A stretch of 64,000 nucleotides of DNA from Branchiostoma lanceolatum (GCF_035083965.1 NC_089725.1:29769925-29833924); one strand, 5' to 3'. Counted from the first letter of the stretch, positions 1-13,000 are shown. Made by a program: numbers and translations. Notes: generated from the sequence alone by a model not told the origin.

Positions 1-830
1 CAGAAACAGAAACATGTACTTACAGGTGAGTTGACTCCGTCCACAGAGAAGGGCGGCTGTGGGTAGACGTAGTCGTGGTGCAGACCTAATGTGTTTTACT
101 ATGAAGTATTCATAGAGACAGGAACATGTACTTACAGGTGAGTTGACCCCGTCCACAGAGAAGGGCGGCTGTGGGTAGACGTAGTCGTGGTGCAGACCTA
201 ATGTGTTTGACTATGAAGTATCCATAGAGACAGGAACATGTACTTACAGGTGAGTTGACCCCGTCCACAGAGAAGGGCGGCTGTGGGTAGACGTAGTCGT
301 GGTGCAGACCTAATGTGTTTAACTATGAAGTATCCATAGAGAGAGGAACATGTACTTACAGGTGAGTTGACCCCGTCCACAGAGAAGGGAGGCTGTGGGT
401 AGACGTAGTCGTGGTGCAGACCTAATGTGTTTAACTATGAAGTATCCATAGAGACAGGAACATGTACTTACAGGTGAGTTGACCCCGTCCACAGAGAAGG
501 GCGGCTGTGGGTAGACGTAGTCGTGGTGCAGACCTAATGTGTTTGACTATGAAGTATCCATAGAGACAGGAACATGTACTTACAGGTGAGTTGACCCCGT
601 CCACAGAGAAGGGCGGCTGTGGGTAGACGTAGTCGTGGTGCAGACCTAATGTGTTTAACTATGAAGTATCCATAGAGACAGGAAGATGTACTTACAGGTG
701 AGTTGACCCCGTCCACAGAGAAGGGCGGCTGTGGGTAGACGTAGTCGTGGTGCAGACCTAATGTGTTTAACTATGAAGCATTCATAGAGACAGGGACATG
801 TACATGTACTTACAGGGGAGTTGACTCCGT
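1..830. repeat. 112-bp tandem array carrying the 3' edge of POLA2 exon 13
   Basis: The unit repeats with its marker at 26, 138, 250, 362, 474, 586 and 698, exactly 112 bp apart, and the parent exon edge lies at 816. Each unit contains, on the minus strand, the last 60 or so bases of exon 13 (HHDYVYPQPPF-S-VDGVNSP), its GTAAGT donor and about 50 bp of intron. The copies lack the exon's real 5' half and acceptor. Only a weak TTAG precedes each fragment, and using it would add 62 nt and break the frame. The copies are nearly identical to each other and share T-to-S against the parent. The array runs off the left edge. Confidence 0.95.
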
Positions 831-3800
831 CCACAGTGAAGGGCGGCTGTGGGTAGACATAGTCGTGGTGCACGTCTCTCTGTGAGGGCACAAACACCAG
901 CTGGGTCTGCAGCCTGTAAGCGGAAGCAAAAGTACAGAGTTAACTGAAGGAGAAAATTACTGGTTCTTTCATGGAACCCTCTGAAGGAAGGTTACTTAGA
1001 CTCAGGCCTACCATCCACACAACAACTGAAGAAGTACATCCATAACCTTTCAATTCATAGTTGACATATAAGTAAAATATGCCAAATGACAGTTACTGAA
1101 AAGCAACTGGATAAAATTCGGAAACAGACGTTTCAGATAACGACAGCCTCCGTTATCTTTCGTTAGTGACTTAAGGGAATAACTGGAGTAAGCAGTTTTT
1201 AACCTTCAGCACACTGAAGTAGCCGGTTTGCACCCAGTTCCCTATTGGTTAGAGAGTTAGGCAGCAGGGAGAAGGTTAAACCCAAACTCTGAAACTATGT
1301 TAATGACATATAGTATAAGTAAAATATTTCAACAAAGTTGACAAACTTACTCCTCTGTGGCTTTAATCAGGTTTTGAACAATCTTCTTGAACATGTCTTC
1401 GTACGGTACTTCCACCGTGCACTTCTGTAAAAGGGGAAGAAAAAATAAAACTATCAAAACAACCACTGACAAATTCTTATCTGAAAACAACCCAAAGGAC
1501 CATGTAAGTCCATAAATATGAAAGCAATAGTTTAAGGCTGTCTGTAAAAACACTGCAACAAAGATCTGGAGTACAAGAGTTGGACTTACCTCGATGCTTT
1601 CATGCTTGGAGTCGACAAACGGCCCCATCTGGAAAAGAAGAATGTACTGTAACATTTCATTGGAACTTCAACATCTTATTACAACGTTTCAATGTGGAAG
1701 AGATGGCTAATCAGAAGCAAAAATCTAATACCAACCTCTACAATATTATAGAGATTTGTTCGCAAATGAATCGGTTATAACTGTTACAGAGGCTAAAATG
1801 GCGAAACATTCCGGTCTAAATGGGGTAGGGAATTTCCCCAACAGCCTTCGTAACCCCTGCTTCTCCTAATGGGTCAGTGAAGTCATGCTTGTCTCGAGCA
1901 TTGATGTTTCTGACCTAGGGTGAAGAGATGCTGGCATCATGCTGCTACTGTAACAGTAACAATTAGTTCAGTGCTTCGATGAGTGCCCCCCTACGTCCTT
2001 GCACTGAGCGAGTTCGTTAAAAAAAAAGGACAACACGGAAATGTGAAAAAGATTGTAATTGTACGATTTTTAGTGTTACTTGATGCCCCTTTTTTTTACC
2101 CTGTACCCCCTGATTAGTTTTGCTCTAAGCACCACCTGCAAGAGGATAAGTGAGTGAGTGAGTGAGTGAGTGAGTGAGTGAGTTGAGAGTGAGAGGGTGG
2201 GTTGGTTCTGTGAGAGTGAGTGGGTGGGCGAGTAAGTGGTTGGGTGAGTGTGTGTGTGTGTGTGTGTGAGTTAGTGAATAAGTAAGTGAGTGAATGCATG
2301 TGTGAGTGAGTGGGTTAGTGAGTACCCCCAGATGTGATGAGTGTTGCTTGATGTTCTTTCTATATTTTCTACACCCAGTACCCTCCCCCCCTCACAGGAA
2401 ATAAGCACAACAAGTATGTTTGTTGTGAAGGTGCAACAGCTGCATTCAGTGGCCTACCATGGCCTCCCGACCTTCTCCAGACCATGGTTGGGAGTGAAGC
2501 CCGTCACACATGGCCTACCATGGCCTCCAGACATTATCCAGAACATAGTTGGGAGTGAAGCCCTTGTCACATATGGCCGACCATGGCCTCATAACCTTCT
2601 CTAAATCGTAATTGAGTGGTTGTTGGGAGAAAGTTCATCTGTAATTGGGAGTTGATCGGCGAGGATGCCTACTAGTCTTTAATTATCTGTATCAGCCGAC
2701 TATAATTTAAATTTTGTAAACTCAAAATCGGGAAAGTCATGTTCTGTGTGAAAGCGACCAGCGGAACAAATTTGATCTAGAACAGGCTACTCCCAACCCA
2801 GCACCAACCTTGGTTGGGAGCAAAGTTATGGGAACGTAACTGCGGTTAGGGACGTCCCTCGGAGGGAGGTCATTATCATCATCTTCAATACTGCTCAGCC
2901 CGCCTTTCGGCGGATTATTAACAGCTGCGCAAGTGTTAGTAACAGGTGCAATGACATGTGCAAGAACTGGACAAGTGAAACTTAGTGTTGTTAGTAATTA
3001 TATATGGAGGTTCCATGTTTGAGGAGAGCCACACCTCTAACAGGGAAAAAAAAAGACCACACTTATCAAAAAGAGTAGGGGTCCTTCCCGGCGTGAGTGG
3101 ATCATATAAATCTGTCTGGATATGCAGCTAGTGCTGTTCAGTTCAAACCTGGTGTGTTATGCCATGAGGCAGCTTACCGTGTATGCAACACAAACAAACA
3201 AACAAACAGACAGAATGTCCTGAATGTGTGACAGAAGCTTAAGACAGGTGGCAAATAGTTATAATAGTTATGAAAGACAGGACACATTGTACTTGTGCTC
3301 TAACCATTGAGCAAGCCACACGCAAGGCGAAACTACTGGTAGTCTGAGTGTGGGCTTGAATAAAGTTCTAAATGTGAACTTTGCAGCTACAGCGTCTTTT
3401 CTGAAGATGTGGCATGAGGTTGTCCACTACTATTTGTCTCCAGAAGCTTAACCCTAGTCCTGCTGGATTTCCAGAGCAAAAATATACCCCCACTAGTACT
3501 GCTGAAGCTACGCTGATGAAGGTTAGACATCCAGGTAGTAAGCAACTGGACAAGATTTTGAAATAGTCAGTTGACTGTTTCAAAATCTTATCCTGAAAAA
3601 AGGCTTCAAAGCCTGAGTGTATTCTCCCTGTATAGATAAAATAAATGAAATAAATAAATGGTTAAGTAAATGGTTAAGACAGTTGAGGACCCACCAGCAT
3701 GCAGACGTCAGGCTTGTCCCTCTTCAGGTACTTGAGCAGGTCGTCCAGCGGTTCGTACGCCAGACTGTCGGACGGCGTGAAGGGACCGGCCGCTACCAGG

Positions 3801-6800
3801 ACCTGGACTGGGACTGTACGGGAAACAAGAACCGCTGTTAGAAAAAATGTATCAAAGGAGTATCAAGTGCATGATCTCGTTTTCTCGAGATCTCTTACTT
3901 TTTTGGACACAAAAATGTTCCAACTGCACAAGCAGCTGTATAGGAAGATCATGTACCTATCATACAACAACAGTATTGTGACCAAGACTCCCACCTGATA
4001 AGTTTTCACTGGTTACATCCACTTCAGGAAACTGCAAGTGGACGCCCTACGAAAGGAAAAGATGCCAGATGACACATTAGCTTTAAATCAACCATCTTAT
4101 GAACACAAATTTCATCTATGTTGAAATGTTTGTAATAAATATAATTGTAATTGTGGTAAGTTTTGGCTTACCTGGTAGAATTTAGACACCACCAGTTTAC
4201 TACCCGTGGAGTTTAGACCATCACAGGCTACAATCTGTAAAAGAAATACAAATCTTATTAAATTTCATTTATTTCATCTTAAGACACATGATAGCTGATT
4301 TCCATTGGGGCCCAGTATAACATTTACAGACAATAATCACAATACGTGTTACAGTTTGGCAGTAGAAATGTGAGCTAAAATAGATTACTTTTTTACTAGG
4401 AATTTGCATGTTTTTCAGCGCAGAGCAAAGACATGTGAGCAAAAAATAAATTACTAAAAGACTTATTTAATATGAAGAATCCATTATTTGGTATACCATT
4501 CTCTGTGAGACTGTGTGTTTAGTCTTTTTTTCAACCTTCCTGACCATGTAGATTTCATAATGAAGGCAGCCTTTTTTTTCTAAAAACTTTTTTTTAAATT
4601 GCATGCTCGATCAATTTTGGGGTTCTCAGAGGATGTCATCCATATAATCAAATCATCATGGCCTAACAACACCTGACGACAGTGCACTCACCTGTCCTGG
4701 GAAGAGGGAGTACTCGGTGACCTCGCTCAGGTCCAGGTGCACAGTTTTCCCCGCGGAGGTTTCTGTGGAGCCCTCCAGCAGGACGGAGTGGGCGTTCAGC
4801 CGGCCTGTGCTCATGTCACAGCACACACGCCCACTCACCGTGATGGGCTCCTGTATGGGAAAATAAAGAGAATCACCAAATATCGTATGTAGCGTGTGAA
4901 ATCGGCTAACAGAGTTGGAATCTACTTTAGGAGGTCACTTTGCTGTACAATGTATGCACTCCAACATTACAAATTTCTCTTAACATACTACATGACAAGT
5001 CTACTTTTCTTTTCCAATGGAACAGGCCTGTTTAAGTTGTAGTGTTCTCGTGTTCTGTATGTGAAATATTGGTAAGCAACTGTCAAATCTCTTTCTAACC
5101 TACCACAGCTCGTTACGTCATAGTTCTGCTAAAAATCTGATAACCAAATAATCATTTCTGGTATGTAAAATGGACTTATAAGAGAAGACTCGCTGTACCA
5201 CCTCTAATAACTTACAGTATTGCAGATTGCTAGCACCAAAATACATAAATCTGAAAGTACAAACCTCCATAAAGTTCCATTGCATTGATACTATACTACA
5301 GAATTACTAGTGGGGGAAATTAATACATTGTGAAATACTCATTCCCCTCCTACATGTACCATGAAACTGAGTCCCTGCAAACATCAATCAACTAAGTCCT
5401 TAATATTTGCTGCAGTCGGGTAGTAGGCTGGTAGGGGGCGCAAAGCCACTGATAGAGTCACTAACCTGGCAGGGCCAGGCCAAGTGCTGCAGGTTCTCGA
5501 TCTGGTGGCTCTGTTGGAGCTGGCTGGCCATGTCCTCAATCATATCATTCAGCACTATAGGGGGGAAATACAGATAAACTCCTTAACAAAGAAGCTTTGT
5601 AGTTTGTCTCACACAAATGTGTAATCAGAACCAACGGCTTATCAATATAGATAGTAATGAACAAGCTTTCTAATGATATATGACACAATGTCATTGATAA
5701 AGCAACAATTGGGATATGATTTGACTTGTTATACATTTACATTAGCCCAAAAAGCACATGGGAATTCTATGTACATGGATATCCATTTGGAGAACTAATA
5801 ATCAATCAATCAATCAAGCAAGCAAGCAATAACTTCCTGTAACAAATTTTGTTGAACAATTCTCATTTTGAAATCTATGACAATTCGTGACTTGAATTGG
5901 CACTTAAAATCTATACAATTGAAAGAAAACAAACAAACAAACATACCGTTGGACTTGTCGTTGACCTTGTAGAACATGTGCTTGTACCGTTCCGTCAGCG
6001 CGTTGCCCCTGTCGTACTGCTGGATGGCCACGTGCTCCGACCCCTGACCTTTCCACTTTGCCCCCTGGTCCCCGAAGGTCACCATGGTGTCTCCCGCCCC
6101 ACTGCGGCTGCGGTACTGCTGAGATGGGGTGGCACTGCAGGGGATGTGCAGAATATCATAACATTTTTTTTCAACTTTTATTTATTCGTGCGAAGCTCAA
6201 ATCGGCACACAGGCAGCTTTTCATTGTGGTCATGGTGGAAGAGGTAAGGGTGAGATATAACAGAGATATAACTTCAAAATAACATCCTTCTTACTTTACT
6301 TGCTCTAGAAGTCTTATGCTAATGACCTATGCAAATGTTCAGTCAAACCTGTACAAGTGACCACCCGGCCAGTTACCACTTTTTGGGCATCCGTTAGATA
6401 CTATTTCCCCATTGACACAAACATTAAGAGTCTTATCAATAGTGACCACCTGTCCACATAGACCAGATTTAATAGGCCCCCTGAGTGGTCTTCTTGGGCA
6501 GTTTTAACTGTATCAATATTGGTATCCATTCCTTATGATCAACTGTGGCTGTACAATTTCTAAGAATTCTTGATACTGTACATGTAGAAATGTTCGCAGT
6601 GGTTTTATGTTCGTGCTTTTTGAGGCGACAATTTCACCCCAAACTTAAAACCACCGCAAACATTTATGTCCAATATTGTAGCAGTATGTGACTATAGCGC
6701 TTCTGCAAAGTTAAAACCACTGCAAACTTAAGTGCATTTATAGTAACCTGAGCCCTTACTTGACAGGTGAGAAAGATCCAGGTGAGAAGGGGACCACGGG

Positions 6801-9678
6801 ACTTCTTGACACCGATGTCAGCTTCTTATTCACCACTGAGACGTTCTCTGGAGTGGTCAACATGCGCTTGTTTTTCCCCTACAGAAAAAAACAACGTCAT
6901 GTATTACAATCTTGACATTCATCAACACAGTCAAAGTTTAAACTGTATGTTCAATACAACTTACAAGCAAGGTTCACTTATTCAATTTTCTGCCATCTTA
7001 AGCAATGTTAGAAGATTTCATTGCAAAGAAGGAAAGTTTATCATAACGCCAGCACAAGCATCCTTCACGGATGCAACACGGCGGTCAGGACTTTCGAGGC
7101 GAGGCGTGTTGCCCACGCGAAATATAGGAGAGCCATCAGTTTTATCTCATGAAATTGATATTTTTGGGTCGGAGGGATTTAATCTTTTTATGTCCCAACA
7201 AGCAAATTTCCGTCCTGGGACGGACGGAAGGACGGGTCCTGGAGACAGCCCGGTCTCCCTGTAAAAAATATACCCTGCTACAGAAACATGCACAACAAGG
7301 AAACTTGCTGACCCATGTGCCACTGGGCACTACAAGCTGAACAACAACAGCAACAACACTCCTTGAACAGAGCTGCAGGCCTGACCTTTGATGCGGGGGT
7401 GGAGTACACGTCCAGCAGGTCATCCTCTGCCTCTGGGTTGATGTTGCTGATGTCGTGCATCACGGCTGCCGGCTTCTCTCTCTTCACTTTGGGGGTCTTG
7501 GTCTTGTTCGCCCTCTGGAAACACAATCAGTGACAAGAAGAAAGTTTGCTTGTTATCATAGACATCAGTACATACATTGTAGCTAGTCATTGGAATCTTG
7601 CCACCTACAATGATTGATTACCTGATTCTTTGCTTGAATCTAAATGGAAAAGAATTCTGGAATGGAAAAGAAAATGTAGTTCTACACTGTATTTGTTTGC
7701 ATGCATCCTGTGTTGTTAAACTGGTACAGTATAACCACACAGCTTCACAGGCATGCTGCGGTTGCTTGTTATATCACACTGAACAACTTGTCACACCTTA
7801 ACCATATGTATCCAACTCTAACTCCCGATGAATATCCAATAAATCTAATAAAAATGTATTATGACAGAGATGAAATAGGACAGTCAAAAATGTCGGTGTC
7901 CAGTCGCTGTGTTGGAAATCACAGGTCAACTTTGCTACAGAATGATTTCTACCAATACAGATGAACTTTTAAACTACGAAAGTGCATCTTGTTCGTCAAA
8001 AAGAGTTTTGAGTTGTTCCTGACTTGTACTTGCCTCCCGTTCAAACTGCTCCAGTTTGTCCATGGTGAGCGCAGCGCCGTTGTTGGAGATGGAGAAGGCC
8101 ATCCACTCGTCCACCATGTCGGAGGCATCCAGACGGTACACCATGCATAACTCCTTCACTGCAGGGGGGAGATATTGGTTTATTGCAATATTGGTCAGAA
8201 ATTACCTGTGCAATGGCAGACAGTGCTGAATTGCTGCAGGGTTTACAATCACATAATACACAACAAATACATATTTGCTCCACACTTGCACTTTGTGGAA
8301 CTGTCGCAAGGGTCTGGGCGCCAGCAGGTGACTTCAATACGACCTTCCCCAACCATAGTCAGGTACCCATTCACACCTGGGTGGAGTGAGGAAAGTCTTG
8401 TAAAGTGCCTTTCCCAAGGGCACAACATCGGGGCATAGCAGTGGTTTCGAACCCGGCTCCTCTCGGTTCTGGGCGAAACACCCTACAGTTTGTGCCACAC
8501 GATTCCATGCTATCTCACGATGAACATACATTTCTAAAACAAACAATATTCTTTAAATGTCTGCCACTTGTGATTTAGGGGGGTGGGGGGTAGTCTCCAA
8601 CCAGACCCTATAGATTGCAAAGACCGTATCCAACTGGAAGAAGGAGCTTATAGGGCAATCTAAGTGGCTATGAGACTTGGGTTGGCTATGAAAACTCCTT
8701 CTGCCTGTTGGATACGGTCTTTGCCAACCCGTAGGTCTGCTTGGAGACTAGGTGGGGGGGTGGATGCCCTTTTACGTAGAGCATAGTCAGCTGTTTTAAT
8801 TCCATGTAAGTTGTGGCTGGACTATTTTTTTGTTCTTTAAACTCAAATTTAACGTAGAGTGTAATCACTCCTTCACTGCATGGTGGAGACACAACACACA
8901 ATAATCATTAAATGGGGGCCTGCATGCCCTTTCATGTAGAGCGTAATCAGTCTTTTAATTCCAGGTATTTCGTAGCCGGACCACTTAAATTTTACGTAGA
9001 GCCTAATCGGTGTATTCTGTGTAAAGCATAGCTGACAGATGCCTGAATATAACATCCCTTAAGCCAGCCTGCCAAATCTAGGGTAATATATATAGCTGCT
9101 ACCTTTCTGAAATAGTATAGAGTGCTAACAATACCCCCCTCCCCATGCAGGCCCCCTTGAATGACTGCCACTTCAATGTCTTCTTGTGACATGGCCATGC
9201 AAAAATAATTTTTCAAAAGCAATGAAATAATAACAGCTCAAAATTATACTGCATGCAGATATGCCCAAATTATTCACATCAGCATTTCTAATATTTAAGT
9301 CAAATGATAGATTATAAGTTACAAGATGTTAATAAGGTGACACTTAATACTTTGTTGACCACTTTAAGACATACTGAACTGAGAGACGAATAGAGTTTTA
9401 CTAGCGATTTAACATGTGATTTCAGGGTGTTTACGACAGGGTGACAGAGATACAGAGATTTCTATACAGTGCAATTTTAATACGAAGGAGGAAGCAGTCC
9501 AATCCATGCCTTGGCAATCCATCAAAACAAAACGCTAGCTGACATAAACAATCCCCAGGCAGTCCTTAGTATCTAAAGCCTCCTTACATTTGTCTATGAT
9601 GTCCTCGTCTTCAATTTTGATGTCGAAAGTGCCGAATTCCTCGGCCAAGTCCCCCTCGTCCACAGCGATACGCGCCAT
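1..9678 (-). CDS. POLA2: DNA polymerase alpha subunit B, 5' 13 exons (3' end off window)
   Basis: The gene encodes the non-catalytic B subunit of the nuclear DNA polymerase alpha-primase complex, which starts replication and lagging-strand primers. Coding exons, 5' to 3' on the minus strand: 9678-9588, 8158-8034, 7514-7386, 6878-6760, 6134-5947, 5554-5466, 4850-4692, 4234-4172, 4046-3995, 3813-3695, 1628-1590, 1424-1351, 913-814. Phases match at every junction and give 449 codons; the vertebrate protein has about 600, so roughly 150 C-terminal residues lie to the left. Recognition blocks are YSLFPGQ (exon 7), MGPFVDSKHE (exon 11) and VFVPSQRDVHHDYVYPQPPF (exon 13), all in the OB/inactive phosphoesterase part; the N-terminal helical domain (IDKLKELC) and the Ser/Pro linker (LTTPE, SPGSFSP) also match. 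The first ATG (9678) follows no other in-frame ATG. Intron 2 has a GC donor. Seven partial copies of exon 13 follow it at 1-780. Confidence 0.96.
2150..2330. repeat. (GTGA)n-type microsatellite
   Basis: Imperfect GTGA repeats with a central (GT)n run lie in a POLA2 intron. The short ORF across it is an artefact of the repeat. Confidence 0.9.
6335..6512. mobile_element. Dispersed repeat with CAGTCAAA / TTTTAACTG ends
   Basis: The two ends are inverted relatives (CAGTCAAACCTG and GGCAGTTTTAACTG), with GTGACCACC-like blocks inside. A second copy lies at 32756-32935. It looks like a MITE; I cannot define a target duplication with confidence. Confidence 0.5.
6576..6743. mobile_element. TA-flanked MITE (CTGTAAATG family)
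   Basis: The element starts CTGTACATGTAGAAATG, ends GCATTTATAG and has TA on both sides. The inside keeps the family block GTGGTTTTATGTTCG and its inverse AACTTAAAACCACCGC. Copies occur at 28567, 36359 and 32271. TA target duplications fit the Tc1/mariner superfamily. Confidence 0.75.
8034..8158 (-). other. POLA2: POLA2 exon 2 followed by a GC-AG intron
   Basis: Exon 2 ends with GAG and is followed by GCAAGT, the usual consensus of the rare GC-AG intron class. The only nearby GT (two bases further on) would leave the wrong phase for exon 3, which starts AGG GCG AAC after a clear TTCCAG acceptor. Every other intron I traced in the window is GT-AG. Confidence 0.8.
8330..8520 (-). mobile_element. 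tRNA-derived SINE, minus orientation
   Basis: On the minus strand a box-B-like GGTTCGAAACC is followed by TGCCCTTGGGAAAGGCACTT-like sequence. The same core recurs in other SINE copies in this window (12255, 31000, 45510, 48420). It lies in POLA2 intron 1. Confidence 0.6.
8591..8750. mobile_element. Palindromic MITE, ends TAGTCTCCAA / TTGGAGACTA
   Basis: About 55 bp at each end are imperfect inverted repeats (GTCTCCAACCAGACC against GGTCTGCTTGGAGAC; both halves carry GACCGTATCCAAC). TA lies at both termini. Related ends occur at 36231-36345, 39575 and 61680. Confidence 0.7.
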
Positions 9679-10001
9679 CTTGTCTCCTTCGTAATGTAAT
9701 CTTCGCGCCAAATTTGGGGGCCTTTCAGGACTACCATAAGCAGTATTTGTTCAGCGCCTTATCAATTGCAAAACATACCAAAATCTTAAGCATTGTGAAT
9801 CATAAATGATATATAAAATACCATTGTCTGTGACTTTGAAGGTTTAAGAATTATATGCAGCCGTTAATATTTAGGATAGCGATAAAAAAATGATATCTGA
9901 TCAGGCGGTTTGAAGTATACGATAGTCAGCTCGGTTTCTGTGCCGACAGACGCTCATCAATATTCCGGCGGTGCCACTTGTTGTTGTCGCTACTGTAGAA
10001 C
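9679..10001. promoter_or_regulatory. Divergent promoter between POLA2 and the U-box/TPR gene
   Basis: The two initiator ATGs (9678 minus, 10002 plus) are 323 bp apart and head to head, so both core promoters and 5' UTRs must share this interval unless upstream non-coding exons exist. I see no convincing TATA box; the stretch next to the plus-strand ATG is relatively GC-rich. Co-regulation is inferred from spacing only. Confidence 0.6.
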
Positions 10002-13000
10002 ATGGACGACTGTACTCTAGAGAAGCTGGGCGTCTCTCCCGGCGCACTCACGCCCAAGTTCCACAAGGACACGGCAGAGTACAGCGTCACGGTCGCCAGT
10101 AACGTGGAGAATGTCAAGTTCGACGTGCTGTCCAGTGACAGTGGCGCCTCCTATCAGATTAAGGTGGGAGGGTACCGATCACGGAAAACTTTTACAGACT
10201 ACTTTTTCAACAGGTGCAACCACCTGTAACCGCTTGTATCTCGAGATTTTAACGATGAACTTACTAAAACATGGACTGGCCAAGCAGTTTTGTGTAATAC
10301 TCCTTTGTTTTTAGTGCGTTTATGTTTTTCTTCAGAATGGTAACTTGATACTTGTCCAAGCCCCCTGTTTGTCACACCTGATTTGCAGACCGAAGAAAAG
10401 TTGTTTGTTGTTTTGCAGGTGTTTTCTTACAGGTGGTTTGTTTACAGAAGCTCAGCGGGGCCACTTGTTTATGTTTACATACACTCATTTTTATCTCGAT
10501 TTTTCTACATTCTTAGCTCAAATATTCTTACAATTTATAAATAGAACAGTACCTTATTGATTGGCCAAGACTGGCAGTAAGCCTGATAACATATGGCTAT
10601 ACTTACTGTAAATACCCAAATATTTTCACATCAACAACATATCTGATTTCAGTTTTACACCGCGTTTTGTGAAAAATCTGACTGCATACCTTGTAAACTA
10701 ACATGCAAAGTTCCGTACCAAGAGTTCGTTTGAAATAGAATTAAGCCATGCAATGTATTGATCAATCAATTGGATCACTTTCAAGGTGTTTGATGGGGTC
10801 TTTGACACCACCAATAAGTGTTTGTATTCTACTCCCTTCCAATCAATGTAATCCCTATCAGTATTCAAAAGTCTGGGAGGAAGGCCTGGACTTAAACTGG
10901 CCTTGTGTCCTGCTAATCACTAAAAACACTGTACACCATTCAATACTGCTCTCTCTCCCCTCTCTCCCTCCCCTTCACTCACTCTCTTTCCCTCTCTCTT
11001 CCTCTCCCTCCTTTCTTCTCTCTCTCTCCCCCGGCCTCCCTTTGAACTCTCCCCCTCTCTCTCCCTCTCTCTCCCCTGGACCTCTCTCCCCCCTCTCTTC
11101 CTTTCTCTCCCTCTCCCTCTCTCCCTCTCTCTGTGAGCTCTCCAAACACATTCCAATCATCCTCTTACCATCTCACACCCCCACAGAACAGTGGAGGAGA
11201 GAAGACCATCCCACTGAAGGAGGGGGATGTAACAACCGTGCAGATCGAGGTATCAGCCGAAGACGGCACGGTGAAGATCTACACGGTAAACGTGAAGCGT
11301 CTGTCGGCGAGCGACGCCACCCTCACCACCCTGCAGCTGTCAGCTGGTGCCCTTGAACCTGAGTTTGCACCTGGAACATACACTTATTCTAGTGAGTGAT
11401 CTTTTCCCATCAAGTTTTTAAAAATTTCATCCCAACGTTGACTTCTCAAAAAGCTGGCAAATCTTACAGACTGGTATCTTAAGTCAATTATGTTATATAA
11501 CGTTGACTCTCGTAATTCCACCAGGTACCCTAAGACTGCCACGTTAAGAAAAGTTGAATTCAAAATGATCTACTACATCAGTAATCCCTGAATTATACAC
11601 ACTTCAGATACACAGGTGCTCAAAAGGTGCTTCTTAAGAAGGTCTCGATACTGATAGCACCGTTTTTAAAAGTAATGTGGCGGTCTGAGATTAGCTGGCG
11701 GAATTAGGAGATTTGATGTTATAGATTTGTAAGGTTGGCTAGCCAATAAATCATTTTAAAAACTTAGGATAGGTTGAAATGACAGAAAACTTCAGTTCAG
11801 CTCAGAAAATGTATTTGATAGTCTTATAATTGTTGATGTCATACATTACACTTAGATTATCAAATGCATATCTTTTTTTAAGATTAGTTATTCCTGACTT
11901 TTGCCATTGCTTGTTGACTACAACTCTGTTTATTCTCTTTCTTATTGTTCCATAAATTATCCACACCTTTTTCCATAGCTACATTACCATGTCACGTCAG
12001 CTCCCTGACCATCACAGCCAAGGCCCCCGATCCCAAGGCAGGTGTGAAGGTGTGCGGACTGACACCCGACACACCTGTGCAGCTGAACGTGGGCGAGACT
12101 CAGGTGGATGTGGAGGTCACCTCACCTGATGGGTCAAAGCAACAGGTGAGAACCAAACAATTTCTTATGTTTTCTAGAAGGTGGAAGAATTTGCTTTACC
12201 CTGCTAACTGTCGTCATTTTCACAATAAGTCACTTTCAAGAACCCACCACACTTTCATAACACTAAGTGTGTTGGGTTCTTTTAAGATGCTCAAGGGTCT
12301 TTTAACAGGACCTCTGGCTTTATGTCCCATCCGAGAAAAAGTCCTAATAGCTGAGGCGAGGTACTAGTACTCATTTTCACATGTCATTGAGCTTCCTTCC
12401 CAAGGGCAAAACACTGGGGCCTGCCAGGGATTCGAACCCAGAACCTTTAGATTCTAAATCAACTGTGTACCATATTAAACATGTTAATAGGGTAAAGGAG
12501 ATTCTTTTAACCCAACCAGGTAATCTCACCTGCTAACGTTTTGGTGTCTGTGAGACACCTTCATCAGAGCTTCTGACTGGAGTACTGCTTCTCACCGCTA
12601 AAAGTAGCCGATGTAGGTGGCGCTTTTGTGGTGAGAACACTGTCCCAAGCGTGGCTAAGCTTGTATCCCCCGTCGTCTCGGTTCATCACTGGTGTTTGTT
12701 CTGTGTGCGTTCGCCATGCTTATGTTTTTGATATGCTTATACTGTAGAACTGTGGTGAGATAAACTAAATCATTTTTTTTGCCCCCTGTATCCCCCAGGT
12801 GTACACCATCAGTGTAGTGAAGGAGCCCATGGGCAGGTTTGTGAAGCTGGCCGACCCGAAACTGGCGCTGCAGCTGGAGTGTCCCGTTACGCTCGGTCCG
12901 CTGTATCGACCAATCAGCATCAGGGAGAGCGATCCCAAACACACCTACTCTGCCCCCTGCCTCGACGTCCTGACCAGGTATGGCCACGTTGATTTATTTC

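Larger units (their letters stand above)
914..9587. other. POLA2 introns: contents
   Basis: The 2.07-kb intron at 1629-3694 holds a (GTGA)n microsatellite (2150-2330), a SINE tail (about 2990-3165) and a hairpin repeat near 3520-3600. Intron 914-1350 has a relative of that hairpin repeat at about 1100-1180. Introns 4235-4691, 4851-5465 and 5555-5946 show nothing I recognise beyond simple sequence. Intron 6135-6759 has two MITEs (6335-6512, 6576-6743). Intron 6879-7385 has a degraded fragment at about 7200-7250 related to the CAGGGCTGTCTC repeats at 14763 and 33267. Intron 7515-8033 shows nothing. Intron 8159-9587 has a reversed SINE (8330-8520), a palindromic element (8591-8750) and unclassified repeats at 8760-9060. 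Confidence 0.7.

Noticed and set aside
1..830. CRISPR-like array because of regular repeats
   Set aside because: There are no unique spacers; the 112-bp units are contiguous and derive from a POLA2 exon edge in a eukaryotic gene.
10748..11356. 202-codon ORF over the pyrimidine tract
   Set aside because: Simple sequence gives Ser/Leu/Pro strings; it overlaps exon 2 in the wrong frame.
12655..12987. 110-codon minus-strand ORF (MAIPGQDVEAGG...)
   Set aside because: It is antisense to exon 4 of the U-box/TPR gene.
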